The notes: a model not told the origin generated them from the letters alone. A DNA stretch of 64,000 nucleotides from Prorocentrum cordatum (GCA_963575745.1 CAUYUJ010015849.1:138328-202327); one strand, 5' to 3'; positions 11,630-23,285 are shown, numbered from the stretch's first letter. Numbers and translations are program-made.

Positions 11630-14600
11630 CACTGGCGGCTCCTCTGGGGCCAAGGCAGGCTGAAGGGGTGGGGCGCTGGCGGGGGAGCTCCAGGCTGCAG
11701 GAGAGGCAGACTGAAAGAGGACGAGGAGGGCGAAGAGGAGGCTTGCTCCAGCTCCCTCTCCCCAGCATTCGCCACCGCGCAGTAGGCACGTTGGTGGAAA
11801 CTCGTCCTCCATGTTTGTCGGCCCCCAGACGGCTCCAAGACAGTCAGTGGACGCGCCAAGAAGGCTGCAAGGATGCCCAACTCAATCCAAAGACGGCCTA
11901 ACGATACCCGAAAGCTCCAACATTCTCTCAAGATGCTCCGAAGGGCCCCAAGAAGTCTCCAAGGGACGCCCAAAGAGGCCTCTAGCGAGGCCTATTGGCA
12001 TGGCATTGAGCCCTCCAGCGAGGCCCTGGAGGCGAAGATGCTGGAGCATCTCGTTGGAAAACATGCGCTGGAGCGACACCACTCTTGGGCTTGGAAAATC
12101 TCAAACACGACGATCGTTCGGAGGGTGAGAGGGGGGGGTGCGGCGGATGGGCGTGCTGGACTTGTACCCACGTCTCGTTCTCAAAAAAGGCTACGGACGC
12201 AACGAGGATCAAAGCGTGAATATCGCCTCAACAAAATACCCCGATACATACAGATACCCCTTAAACTTCCACTAGCAGCCATAGTCCATTGACTGTTGAC
12301 TGTAGGCGGCGACGGACAACGAAAACGCATAGAGCCATACTTACCTTTTCCCTTCCGATGCTTCTCGGCTTCAGATCGCCCGGGGAAGACCTCAGAGAGC
12401 GCCCATGTGCACCCAAGACGGCCCACGACAACACCACTTGCGCCCCCAAACAGCCTCAAGAGCGAAATGCTCGGCGTCTACGTGGCCTGGGTACAATCAA
12501 AGATCGGCCCCAAACGGCTGCAAGACGCCCCAAGACCATGCACGCCCTGCCCAACAAAGCTCAGAAAACTCGCAGGTTTTTCTTACGATGCCGCACGGTG
12601 CGAACTGGCTTGAAGACCTTGCAGAAACACGCTTCGCTTCCATGTCGAGGGGTTTCAGGCCGACTCGGGTGACCTTCGTAAATCCCAAACGAGCGTCCAA
12701 GAGAAACCACCGCGCCCCCCCGATACCCTCGACGAACCGGCCGCGGGCCCTCAACATGCCCTCGAGAGAGCCCACGGGGCCCTCAATAGGGCCCAGCGGC
12801 CCAAGATGCATTCCAGAAAAAAAACAAGGAGGAAACAACTATAACACAAAAACGCTGCGGGCGAGGATGGGACGTTGAAGACCAACGCCAGCTCAAACAA
12901 GGCACTGAACTGGAGCGGGTCTCAAACTTCACCTCCTGCCTGCGACGCTGCTGTGCTAGCGCGATGGCGGGGTTTGCCGCATGCGGCTGGAGATTCCTAT
13001 TCCTCCTCCTCCGCCTCCTCAACATCCTCTTCTGCCTCGTCCTCCTCCAACCTCCATGCTCTTTCTTCCTCTCGTCACCCAACAACACGTTTCAATATCC
13101 TCTTCTTGCTAATTATCCCGAGGTCTTTGCTGCACCCCCTTTCCTCCGAGTCAGCCTCCCCCATCACCGTCCTCGCCTAACCGTCCAGATCGGGGTCTCC
13201 AGAAAGCGTCGTGAATGTCTGGTCACTTTGAAGGCCAGCGATTGTGCATTGTATTCTCATTATGGCAATGTCATCGACCACATTCAAATTCCCATTCCAG
13301 TCCCCCTCATCTTTGGCCAGCCACAGGTTACCCGACTCGCTGGCCTAACCCGCGCGCGCCGCGGGCCCGTCCTGCCCCGTCCAAGAATAGAGCGGCAGGG
13401 CGCTCCGCCACTCGGGTGGCTCGCTCCCGAAGGCTGGCGAACTGCTCTGTGGGCCATGCCGGCGGCCCCTGTCCGCTGGCCTGAAAAGACGTCGGGCGGC
13501 CCCTGCCCCTTGTGGCTACGGGGGGTTGGCGTTCTGCTCGAAGCGCGTTTAACTCCAGGGCGCACTCCACCCCCCCCGGCTCAAATACAGATCGGCTCCA
13601 CTGCGCACCCCAATATTCCCGCAATGGGGTCCGTGAGCCCCGAAAATAAGACACTTTGGGCAAAGCAGGGCGTTGACCCACCTAGACTTGCCAACACCCC
13701 CAGCCTTGCTACAAAACCCTACCCCGACACACTTGCTATGATGAGTGCGGCCCCCATTCCTTTCAAGAGTATGGGGGCCCACCTGGCCCCCCCGAAACCT
13801 CAGAACCGACGTGTTCCTGGGCGGCTTTGAGTTCCCAGGGCTTGGGTCCGCGGGCCCAGGCTTGGTCATGCATTATGCAGCTAGGCGTCAAACTACAAAC
13901 CTCATATCTTCATACTGTTTCCGGGCAACTGCGCAGCACTCGCTCAAAGAGCTGCTGCGGTCAGCAGCCCGTGATCCACCTCATCAGCAATACAGTTAGT
14001 TTGAAGAATCAAAGTGCACTGGAACAGCTGTTACTGATTCGAGGCGCCCCTGTCGCGCGTGGGTCTTCGCCGTGTCAATTGCGAAGGGTTCAGGGCGGAC
14101 CACAGCAGCTACCCGGAACTGTTCCCACGCATCGGCGTTGTCGCGGTGCCGCCTCTGCCTACCTCTTTGGAAGCATAGAAAGTTACATGCTGGCTGTCTG
14201 GGGCGACGTGGACTGGGCTCTTCAGACCGAAGGCGTTGATCGCTGTAATCACTCGCTGCACGGCCCCACCGGATCGGAGATCTTGACTCAAAAGCGCAAG
14301 CCCCGACCCGCGCGTTTGAACCGTGGGTCATCACCCCATTTCCCCCTCTGATGCATCGGCGCCGACGATTCTCGAGTCGGCGAACTTGCGCAAAGCGAGA
14401 ACTCGCAGGCTGCCTGTCCCTCGGAGCTCCGAACTGCCATGAACATTCGAAGCAACGTCGACCGCGCGCGCCTGAAGTCGCAACCTCCGACGACACTTGA
14501 AAAAACTAGTTTGGGCTTCAGCCACCGCCCTACTGGCTGGCGCTTTAAGGGCTCGCGGTCATACTATTCATGCCGATGCTGTTTTCATGGTTTTCAGTGG

Positions 14601-15160
14601 CAAGCGGGTTGGATGGCACGGAGGAGGGAGTGATGGAGGGATGAGGAGAGGGGAGAGGGCGGAGGATCGGAGCGGGAGGGGGAGGGGAGGATTTTCACTC
14701 CAGACACGCGACGTCAACTCACCGAGTATCAGGGCGGCGCCAGCCTCCACCTGTCTGCCACGACAGCCACTGGCAAAAGACGTCGCGAGGCGTCGTCTCG
14801 AGCCGCCTCCCGCGAGAGGCCAATGGCCGCCAGGGCGCCCCGAGCGAGCTAGAACGCTCATGTTCTAATGGTCGCCTGGGGCGCCCGTCGCCAAAGCGAT
14901 CTCGCTCCAACGATCGGGGTCGGCCTTTGAACGCAGAATGGGCTCCACGCTCAGGCCAGAGCGCGGGGCAGAGTGTTTCAAACTTGGGTCGCGCGCCAAG
15001 AGGATGTCCGAAGCTGGCGCAGCCTCGAGGGCGCAGCGGCGCCGAGCGATCCAATCTCGAACTGCCGCGGCCCCAGGGGCGACGTCAAAATCGAGCGATC
15101 CAAAACTGGGCTGGAGCAGCCTCTGGCTCATGTAACTGAAAGCTGAAACAGCATTCGTCT
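11630..15160. other. No supported gene
   Basis: GC-rich sequence with several loosely repeated phrases such as 'GGCTCCAAGA' and 'CCCCAAGA' (11830-12000, 12400-12560). It has a TCC-rich patch at 12995-13060 and no ORF with recognisable domains or consistent splice phase. Confidence 0.5.
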
Positions 15161-15165
15161 GCAAT

Positions 15166-18100
15166 TCACTCGGACATCGACTCGCTGGACTCCTCGGACT
15201 CCGACTCCCCCTCGCTCTCCTCCTCGGGCTGGTCCGCCTTGCTCTTTTTGGGCGGCGGGGCGTCGTCCTTTGTTTTGGTTTTCTTGGATTTTTTTACTGC
15301 CGCCCGCGCTCTTCGCTTTGCCACCTTTCTCTGTCTTGGGCGTTGTCTTTTTCTTAGGGTTTTTCTTTTCTTTTTTCTTCGGGCTCTTATTGTCCTTGCT
15401 CGCCGCGCCCTTATCTTTCCCCTCGTCTTCGGCTCCGTCCCGACCGTCCTTCACGATTCGCAGCGCCTGGGCCTGCAAGTACAAGGCGCGGTTGCAGAAC
15501 GCCGACGCCTGGCCCGTCAGAGCGCTCTCCACGGCTTTCTCCCGCGTCGTCTTCAGGAAATGCGTCTTATGGTGTTCGTCCGCCGTCAGCGCAATGACGC
15601 TGCACCCCATTTCCAGGGCGCCGAGCACTCCATTGCCCGACGCCGGGGTGCCGAACAATACCCACTTCACCGCGTCAGAACCGCCAGCTTCCCAGATGAG
15701 CTCCTTGATGACGGCGCCGTGGAAATCGAACGGGAACCAAACCTCCTCGGTGCCAGTCAGGTGCCTGTAGAGACGCCGCTTCCTCGCGTGAATGGCGATC
15801 TTCTTCTGGGTCGGCCCCTCTGCGTTGCGCTCCCCGAGCGCCCCATCCGCAGCCGCGTCAGCCGCGGACGCAGACTCGTCGGGCGGCGCCATCATTGACC
15901 TCAGGCTGACATCGCGGACGTCCTTACTGACGAAAGTAAGATCTTTTGGGGCGCAGACGGGCACCTTGCTCATGACCTCGACGTACATGCGCGAACCGCG
16001 GTCCACGTACCACCGCTCCTGCGGGATCTTCGGGGGCATCTTCCCCTTCCAGCAAAGGAACAACTTCTCCGTGGTCTTCGAATTAGCGACGCCACGGCAA
16101 ACTGTCCAATAGTATCGCTCCATCAGCCTGCTTTCGTAGACGAGGATAAACTCTTTCACCTTCCACCCTTTCTCCTTGAATACCTTCTTGATCTTCGCCT
16201 CGTTCGTGTCCACCCTGCCACCGAACACCCAGCATATATCCTGATTCCGCTTCATCACATTGTCAGTCACGTCGCAGAACCGTTTAAAATCGCCCTCGTC
16301 AACTGGTGGTTCTCGCTGGGTTAGGCACTCGCCCTCGAAAATGTTGCACAACTTGGCGTTTTTGGGATCGTACACGGCCACGAACCGGCCGTCGCCGCTC
16401 TCCAGGTTCGCGTGCAATTCCGTGGAGACCACGCTGGCACACAGCTCGTCGTGGCGCCCGTCCGACGTCAGAATGACCATCCGCGCCTCCATCTCCCGCT
16501 GGCAATGCGCCTCGATCTGCGCCTTGAAAGCCGCCTGCGCGTCAGGGGCAGTGCCTTCGGCGTGCTTCACCGCTGCCTCAGCTGACCCAGCCGAGGTCGC
16601 CGACGGGGGCGCCTCGGGGTCCGCCATATCGCTGGAGACTGTCTTCGGCGCTGCCTTTTTGTAGGCTACGATGAATTCAGCGTGGAACCGCTTCTTGACG
16701 CGGTCGGCCTCCCAGAACTTCTCCGCCGTGTACTTACCCGCAGTGATCGCGGACAATGCGCCTTTGATTTCGGGGGCGTACAGGCCGGAAAACACGTCCA
16801 GCGCGTGCGACATGAGCATTCGCGTGGTCTCGCGCGGCAGCGCCTGCAACCACGTCCTCCGCCTGTTCGGGCCCTCCAGGAGCTCGTGCATTGCCATCGG
16901 GTCGCCGAGGCACGCGCGCGCCGTGTCCCAGGCCGACGGCGGCGGCCGCGCACCAGCAGCTGCAACAGCCGCTGTACCGTCAGCTGCCTCAGTCGGGGCA
17001 AGATCATCAATGGGCTTCCGGAGCGCGTCGGGGAAAGTCTTCTGCAGGTGGACCGCGTAACGTCCGATCCACAGGCACTGCGCCACAATCCCGCCTTTGC
17101 CATCAAGTTGAGAGTCCGAGAACGGGTTCTTCTGCTTGGTCCGCAGCATATGCGCGAACAGCCACCTGCACGCGAAGGCGAGGCCGGAGTGCGTGTCGCA
17201 CTGACGCACCAGCGTGAGAATCTTCGTGGGCCAGTCGAAAAGATTATCGCGACCGAAGTGCGCCCGGGCTCTGTCGACGATACAGCAGGCCTCGGAGTTC
17301 TTGGAGAGGACCTCGGCGCATTTCAGCAAAGTGCTCACAACCTTCACGCTCGGGACACGGAACATTCCCCAGTTGACGCGCCCCCCGGACGTCATCCATT
17401 GATGCACCTCTTCTGCGGAAGGTAAAGATTTGCCGATTTTCTTGTCTTGCAGTAACTCCCTCACTTTGGCACATACCATCATTAGATTTTTACCGTCCAT
17501 GCCGAAATGGTCCCGCAGCCGCTCTGTTTCCAACGGGAAGTTCAGCGAGGCTTCCATGATCAGCTCCTCCACTGATTTCGCGACCTCCCCCGTGACTTGG
17601 AACAGGTGGAAATCGAAGGGCCAGTCGAGAATCAAGCGTTCAAGCGCGGCAGCTGCGTCAGCCGCCCCGTCTTTTTTGGCCCAGAAATACGCCAACCACG
17701 TTCCGTTGACGGCACAATCCAGGGCGTATCTGTCGAATTTCCCTTTCTCTGGTTCCGCCGTCGTCGACAGAATGGCAATCGGGATGTTATAGAATCGCGG
17801 CACTCGGGCGGGCACTTTCCAAGTCCGTTGGTCTTTCAGGGCCATATCGCGCACCGTCGCCGCAGAGGCAATCGCCGCCGCGCCCTCAGTGGCGTCGTTG
17901 CCAATACCACCAGCCCCAGCAGAGGTGCTCTGCGAGGCGTCGTGCGCGGTCGCGACGAGGTACATATCTGCGGCGAAGTTCTCCACCAGCTCCAAGGCTA
18001 TGTCCTGCTGCAGAGCTGAATTTGCAGATGGGTTTGTCCAGCACAGGTTGCAAGACACGTTGCGGACCTCTCCTTTGGTGGCCAAACATTCGAACACCTT

Positions 18101-18220
18101 CTTGCCGTAGTGTGTCCCCGTGGCTTCCTCTTGTTTGGCTGGCCGTTCCAACAGCAGACGCTCGTAGTCGTCCTTGATCGCAGGCCATATGTCCGAAGTC
18201 CAGAACTCGAAGTACCGCAT
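15166..18220 (-). CDS. Single-exon protein with degenerate amino-methyltransferase-like region
   Basis: A protein of about 1017 residues if read from ATG 18220. The frame is open further upstream to 18550, but a relic spliced leader at 18321-18335 puts the mRNA 5' end between, so I prefer 18220. The N-terminal two thirds is not recognised. The last third has the order of a permuted (beta-class) N6/N4 amino-methyltransferase. FVAVYDPKNAK (Asp618) sits where DPPY is expected; a strand-helix 'DICWVFGGRVDTNEAKIKK...GWKVKEFILVYES' comes next; then 'HGAVIKELIWEAGG', 'VKWVLFGTPASGNGVLGALE' (857-864 in place of D.F.GSGT) and 'GCSVIALTADEHH'. Both catalytic/AdoMet motifs are altered, so activity is doubtful. 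The tail is Lys-rich, then acidic. An extra A in an A7 run (15289-15295) shifts the frame; correcting it gives a Glu/Ser-rich end and stop at 15166-15168, otherwise the frame ends at 15128. Methyltransferase kinship is an inference from motif order. Confidence 0.7.
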
Positions 18221-18320
18221 GGCGACCAGCTGATACAGCCGCGGTCGCCGCCTGCCCCGACCCTCTTCCCGAGAGAAGCAGAACGCGTCGCCCAGTTGTT
18301 TACCGAGCCAGCCTCGGCAA

Positions 18321-18335
18321 CTTGAGCCGAAAAGC
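18321..18335 (-). other. Relic trans-spliced leader-like tract
   Basis: On the minus strand the tract reads GCTTTTCGGCTCAAG. It agrees at 12 of 15 positions with the 3' end of the conserved 22-nt dinoflagellate spliced leader (...CCATTTTGGCTCAAG), including an unbroken GGCTCAAG. It lies 100 nt upstream of ATG 18220 of a long intronless frame. That is where a leader would sit if the gene arose by re-insertion of a mature, trans-spliced mRNA. A chance match is possible at this length. Confidence 0.5.
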
Positions 18336-18550
18336 GGGGCGAGGTGCCCCGCCAGCCCTCTGGGTGTGGTACTGTTGTCCTTCCTCATCCAAAACCTTTT
18401 TACTTGCTGGGAGGGGTAGCCGCCCCCGCCCCTGCCTGATTGTTTCTTGGGGGAGGGGAGGCGCGGGGGGGCGGGGGGCGTGGGGGGCGGGAGGTGGCAG
18501 CAGGCCCTGTTCGCCCAATATGTTTTCCAGAGGCCCAATATGGACTCCAA

Positions 18551-19030
18551 GATGGGGTCCGGCTCGCTACAGCCGAAGAGCGTTCAAGCCAGCTTGCGAC
18601 ATTCCTGCCAAATCAGACCCAAGGGGGCCACAAAACGGTTCCACGGGCTCTCGAACGCCCCTCAGGAACGCCAGCTGAAACCACAAACCTTCGAAAACCG
18701 ACATGGAATGTAAGATGCGTGCCCTCTCGCCGTTTCGCATCCGATGCGGTTTCGGGACCTCGAGATTGACCCGATACGGCCCACGAGGATCCAAAAGGGA
18801 CTCCTGAGGCTCCTCAGGTGGCCCCTAATGGCTCCAAGAGCTCCCAATATCGCTTTCACAGGGCCAAGAGAAACTAAAAATACAGTTTGGAGGGCTCACG
18901 AAGGGGGGATTTCCCAAAGGAGCCGCCATCCTTTGATCGATTGCCTCCAAGATGACACAACGATGCGCCCCAGAATTCCCACGGAGGCCCCCAGCAGCCC
19001 GCGAAAAAAAAAGATGACTTCAAAACTCGA
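18551..19030. other. No supported gene
   Basis: Unique-looking GC-rich sequence upstream of the minus-strand gene, with the motif 'GGCTCC.AGAGCTCC' and an A-rich run at 19005-19013. No ORF or signal could be supported. Confidence 0.5.
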
Positions 19031-19035
19031 ACCCC

Positions 19036-19310
19036 GCGGTCTAGCACGGCCGCGTTCTAGCCCAGGGCGCGCCCCGAAGGTTTAGAACGGGCGGGTTCTA
19101 GCCCAGGCAAGCCCCGAGAGTTTCGAACGGGCGGGTTCTAGCCCCGCCGCGGTCTAGAGTGGCGGCGTTTTAGCCCAGGGCGCGCCCCGAGGGTTCTGAA
19201 CGGGCGGGTTCCAGCCACGCCGCGGTCTAGAACGGCCGCGTTCTAGCCCAGGGCGCGCCCCGAGGGTGTGGAACGGGCGGTCTAGACCGGGCGCGTTCTA
19301 TCCCAGTGCC
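19036..19310 (+). repeat. ~60-bp 'CGCGTTCTAGCCCAGGGCGC' minisatellite
   Basis: Four to five imperfect units containing 'GCGGTCTAGAACGGCCGCGT', 'TCTAGCCCAGGGCGCGCCCC' and 'GAACGGGCGGGTTC'. The units hold short internal inverted repeats (GAACGGCCGCGTTC). Not coding. Confidence 0.8.
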
Positions 19311-19788
19311 CCCCCGGCGGCGGGCGTCGAGCGACGGCGGCAGCGGGCGTCGAGCGACGGCGGCAGCGCCTGCGACTGCGATGACGAGGGGGTGGAGGAG
19401 GAAGAGGAGGATTCGAGTTGGAGTCCGTCCAAGGAGACGTGTTCTTTCGGTCAGATCGCCAGGCGCTGCGCGTCCGCTTCCTCGAAACAACGCGCGAGGC
19501 GCCTAGGCGACTCAGACGATCTCCAGAGAGCCGGGGCGGCGGCCGCTCGCGGCAGCTGACGCAGCCGCGGCGGCGGCAGCCCAGCTGATTCAGCCGCGGC
19601 GCCGTCGGCCCACATTTCGAGATCTACAAGGCCTTGCAGATGCCACCCTGCTGTCCAGGGGCATCCGCGTCGCGAATATGGTGGCATGCGCCAGCTGCTA
19701 CAGCTGGCCCCTGTAATCCATGCAAGGTCGAGATGGCATCTCAAAATTCCACGAAGGTTCAGTTGCAGAGCCATTTGCCGAATGGCTT

Positions 19789-20398
19789 CTAGAAATGCGC
19801 TTTGTAACATTGTACACAACGCCAAATACCCTTCTTCGACTTGATCCAACTATCGGGCAAGTCGGGAACAGGACAGACGCGACCACAAGATGCAAAGCAA
19901 TTGCTATTTGATCGGCACCAAAAGAAAGAGTCTGTAGTTTTGCCGCCGCACATGACTAAGCGTTCATGCGCATCATTGAAGAGTACTCTCTTCTTCAGGC
20001 AATTATGATTCATGCGCAACTCGCTCAAAGTGTGCAGACGATGCCAGGCGTGGTATTCAACGACGTCAAAGAGGACCTGCAGTGGACCGAACTGCAAGGA
20101 GTCTCCAACCTCGCCTTTAATGACCCACTTTCGTGCGTTGCCAACTCTGCCACATTTGCTTAGACGCGTCTTGTCAACTGGAAAAGCAAGCACCACTGGC
20201 ATCGACCAGCATGATGGCGCCCCAAATGTCCTCCACTCGGTGCAGAGGAATGACTTTGCGCGGTCCCTGGCGTGCATGAAGCCAGAGGGCAGAGGCAGGA
20301 TTCCATCATGATGGTCAGGTCCGATGCAGAATACGCCCCTTCGGCCATTGTCCGTCGATGGCCCCGCTTTGAAACCCCCTTGTGTGATCAGCAATGCC
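19789..20398 (-). pseudogene. Zinc-ribbon-like protein fragment, cut by assembly gap
   Basis: A minus-strand frame of about 200 residues enters from the gap at 20401-20500 and ends at 19789. Its composition is balanced (GRVGNARKWVIKGEVGDSLQ, LFDVVEYHAWHRLHTLSELR), unlike the simple-sequence frames nearby. It ends with Cys pairs (SCGRVCPVPDLPD...WRCVQCYKAHF) that could form a zinc ribbon. The family is not recognised. The upstream part is missing because the gap intervenes and the far side is minisatellite. It could be a fragment of a repeated element or of a host gene. Confidence 0.45.
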
Positions 20399-20400
20399 GT

Positions 20401-20500
20401 NNNNNNNNNNNNNNNNNNNNNNNNNNNNNNNNNNNNNNNNNNNNNNNNNNNNNNNNNNNNNNNNNNNNNNNNNNNNNNNNNNNNNNNNNNNNNNNNNNNN
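20401..20500. other. Assembly gap (100 N)
   Basis: Exactly 100 undetermined bases. It separates a protein-like fragment from a tandem array, as expected where an assembler fails in a minisatellite. The true length and content are unknown. Confidence 1.
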
Positions 20501-21130
20501 CTGTGATGTCGAGGAAGTGCCACGCCTGCCACGCTTTGCGAGCCCGAAACGGATAGCGTCCCCACCCACAGCTCCCCCCCGGTGGTGTCGAGGAAGTGCC
20601 ACGCCAGCCCGAAACGGATAGCGTCCCCACCCACAGATCCCTCCCTGTGGTGTCGAGGAAGTGCCACGCCTGCCACGCTTTGCGAGCCCGAAACGGATAG
20701 CGTCCCCACCCGCAGCTCCCCCGCTGTGGTGTCGAGGAATTGCCACGCCTGCCACGCTTTGCGAGCCCGAAACGGATAGCGTCCCCACCCACAGCTCCTC
20801 CCCTGTGGTGCCGAGGAAGTGCCACGCCTGCCATGCTTTGCGAGCCCGAAACGGATAGCGTCCCCACCCACAGCTCCCCCCCTGTGGTGTCGAGGAAGGC
20901 ACGCGTGGCAGCTTTGCGAGCCACGAAAGGATCAGCTTCCCACTACACAGATCCCCTCTTGTGGTGTCGTGGAAGTGCACGTATGCCACGCTTTGCGAAG
21001 CCCGAAACGGATAGCGTCCCCCACCCAACAGCTCCCCCCTGTGGTGTCGAGGAAGTGCCACGCCAGCCCGAAACGGATAGCGTCCCCACCCACAGCTCCC
21101 CCCCTGTGGTGTCGAGGAAGTGCCATGCGG
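20501..21130 (+). repeat. 79-bp minisatellite (sister of 290-1320)
   Basis: About eight units of roughly 79 bp with 'TGTCGAGGAAGTGCCACGCC', 'TTTGCGAGCCCGAAACGGAT' and 'AGCGTCCCCACCCACAGCTC'. Two units lack the central part (near 20600 and 21060). The array probably continues into the gap. The first half of the unit matches the array at 290-1320. Confidence 0.9.
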
Positions 21131-21425
21131 GCCACGCCTGTGCCACGCCTGTGCTGTGCTGTGCTGTGTTGTGTGCTGTGCTGTGCTGTGCTGTGTGCGG
21201 TGAGCTGTGCTGTGCTGTGCTGTGCTGAGCTGAGCTGAGCTGCGCTGTGCTGTGCTGAGCTGAGCCATGCTGTGCTGTGCTGTGTGCTGTGCTGTGCTGT
21301 GCTGTGCTGTGCTGCGGTGAGCTGTGCTGTGCTGCGCTGTGCTGTGCTGTGCTGAGCTGAGCTGAGCTGAGCTGTGCTGAGCTGTGCCGTGCTGAGCTGA
21401 GCTGAGCTGTGCTGAGTAGTGCTGT
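21130..21425 (+). repeat. GCTGT/GCTGA pentanucleotide tract
   Basis: Almost pure repeats of TGTGC/GCTGT and GAGCT. It occupies the same place in this composite repeat as the TG tract (1321-1680) does in copy 1. Confidence 0.95.
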
Positions 21426-21429
21426 GAGG

Positions 21430-22740
21430 AGGAGGGGAGGTGTGAGGTGAGACGCGGGTGCGACGCGGCAGGGAAGAAAACCAGAACCCCACTAAGCATG
21501 TGGGGAAAAAAAGCACGCTTGCACTGCGGTGGAAAAGCTGGCCGGCTCGGCGACAAAGTCGCACTCGGTGGTGCCCACATTTATCGCCCACCCATTGCGC
21601 AACGCCCGAGCCCTCCCCGCGCGCAAGCATCTGGGACGTCTTCACGCCCATTGCCCAGGCGGCGGGCAATGCACGAGGCGAAGACAGCGGCCCCGCTCAG
21701 CCGCCAAGCCACTGAACGCCTGGCCCCTTTCCCACTTCTTCTCTCCCTCATCCCCCTTCCTCTCTCCCTCATCGCCCTCCTCGTCCTCCTCCTCCTCCTC
21801 CACCACATCCTCCATTCCTTTCCTTATAAATAACTCCTCCCTGTCGCAACCCGAGGCCAGTCGAAAGGGCGGGCCGGGCGATTCGCCTGAGACCTCCTCA
21901 CCATGTATGGCCCTGGGGCTGAAAAACTGGCGCCAGTTTCGCAGATGGAGGGCGAGCGGTTTTCAAAATGTGGTTCTCGTGATTGTCGCCATAGTGCCGC
22001 GTTCATTTGCTTGAGCTTCACGGATTTAAGGGCGGGTAGTTTTCAAAATGTGGCTCTCGCCGCAGCGCCGCGCCCATTCGTTTTAAACATTTGCAAGGGG
22101 TTTCACGGATTGAGGACAGGTCGTTTTCAACGTGTGGCTCTCGCCTTAGCGTCGTGCACACTTGTATTAAACATTTGCGACAGTTTCGAGGATTGAAGAC
22201 GGGTAGCTTTCAAAATGTGGCTCTCGCTTTAGCGCCGCGCAAGTTCGTTTTAAGCATGTTCAAGAGCTTCACGGATTGAGAGCGCTTCCTTTTCAAAATG
22301 TGGCTCTCGCCGAAGCGCCGCACACGCCCGTCCAAGAATTGCAAGAGTTTCACGGGTTCTCATGGTTAACATTCCCAAATTGGCGTTTTGGAGCGATTCA
22401 GGATTGTCAGGGCGCAACAGTGACGTTGATTCGCGCTGTTGACATCTCAGGAATGGTGTCCTGGCAAGATTCAGGATCGTCACGACGCAAGAGTCAGGTT
22501 GGCTCGTGGCTTTGAAATCCTTAAAATGGTATTCTGGCACGCGTCAGGATTTTCACACCGTTGTCCTCCAACGACGCACTTCCCTCAATGGAAATGAAAC
22601 CTTGTAGGGGCCTATGAAGAGGGAGCTTGGAGGGAGAGTGTATTCCAACATCATTGATGAGTCTTGGGTTTGCACTGGTCCTCCTCTTCCTACTCCTCCT
22701 CCTCGCCCACTGCTTCCCCTCCTCGTCCTCCACAATTACA
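21430..22740 (+). repeat. Composite repeat tail, copy 2
   Basis: Repeats the order found at 1700-2370. It has the 'GACGCGG.AGGGAAGAAA.CC' start, about five ~80-bp units with 'TTTCAAAATGTGGCTCTCGC' (21963 to 22310), the 'GATTCAGGATTGTCAGGGCG' and 'GATTCAGGATCGTCACGACG' segment, 'CTTGTAGGGGCC', 'GAGCTTGGAGGGAGAGTGTA' and a TCC tract. A ~380-bp insertion relative to copy 1 lies at about 21500-21900. Confidence 0.75.
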
Positions 22741-22867
22741 ATATGAATACTACTCTCCCACTTCCCCTGATGGCGTCCGGAAGATGTTCGGCACCCCCCC
22801 GCGTACTGTTTTTGTACACACAGGATTCCCCGGAGTTGGGTTTCCGCTTGTGTTTTTTTCTAAAATG

Positions 22868-23060
22868 CTGCTCTCGCTGAGGCGCCGGCCTCATTTTCGG
22901 GCCCCGCTCGTTCCCAATCGTGCTCCCGCTGCAGCGCTGGCCTCATTTCCGTGCTTCCGCTCGTTCCGAATCGTGCTCCCGCTGCAGCGTTGGCCTCATT
23001 TCCGCGCTTCCGCCCGTTTCGACTCGTGCTCCCGCTGCCGCGCTGGCGTCATTTCCCGTG
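22868..23060 (+). repeat. 57-bp minisatellite
   Basis: Three to four units with 'TCGTGCTCCCGCTGCAGCG' and 'TGGCCTCATTTCCG.GCTTCC'. Open in several frames, not coding. Confidence 0.85.
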
Positions 23061-23082
23061 CCATGCCCTAACACACGCGCAC

Positions 23083-23129
23083 ACACGCACACACACACAC
23101 ACACCACCACCACCACCACCACCACCACC

Positions 23130-23160
<31 letters not shown>

Positions 23161-23285
23161 CCACCACCACCACCACCACCACCACCACCACCACCCACCA
23201 CCACCACCACCACCACCACCACCACCACCACCACCACCACCACCACCACCACCACGCACACACGCACGCACGCACGCACGCGCAC
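23083..23285 (+). repeat. (ACC)n microsatellite with CA flanks
   Basis: A CA run is followed by about 50 ACC triplets, one interruption, and CACG repeats. His, Thr or Pro homopolymer frames here are artefacts. Confidence 0.98.

Noticed and set aside
12328-12375. ATACTTACC and GCTTCTCGGCTT resembling U1 and U2 snRNA 5' ends
   Set aside because: Only short words match; no Sm site, no stem structures and no continuation of either RNA.
23083-23285. Poly-His/poly-Pro/poly-Thr proteins
   Set aside because: Pure ACC microsatellite.
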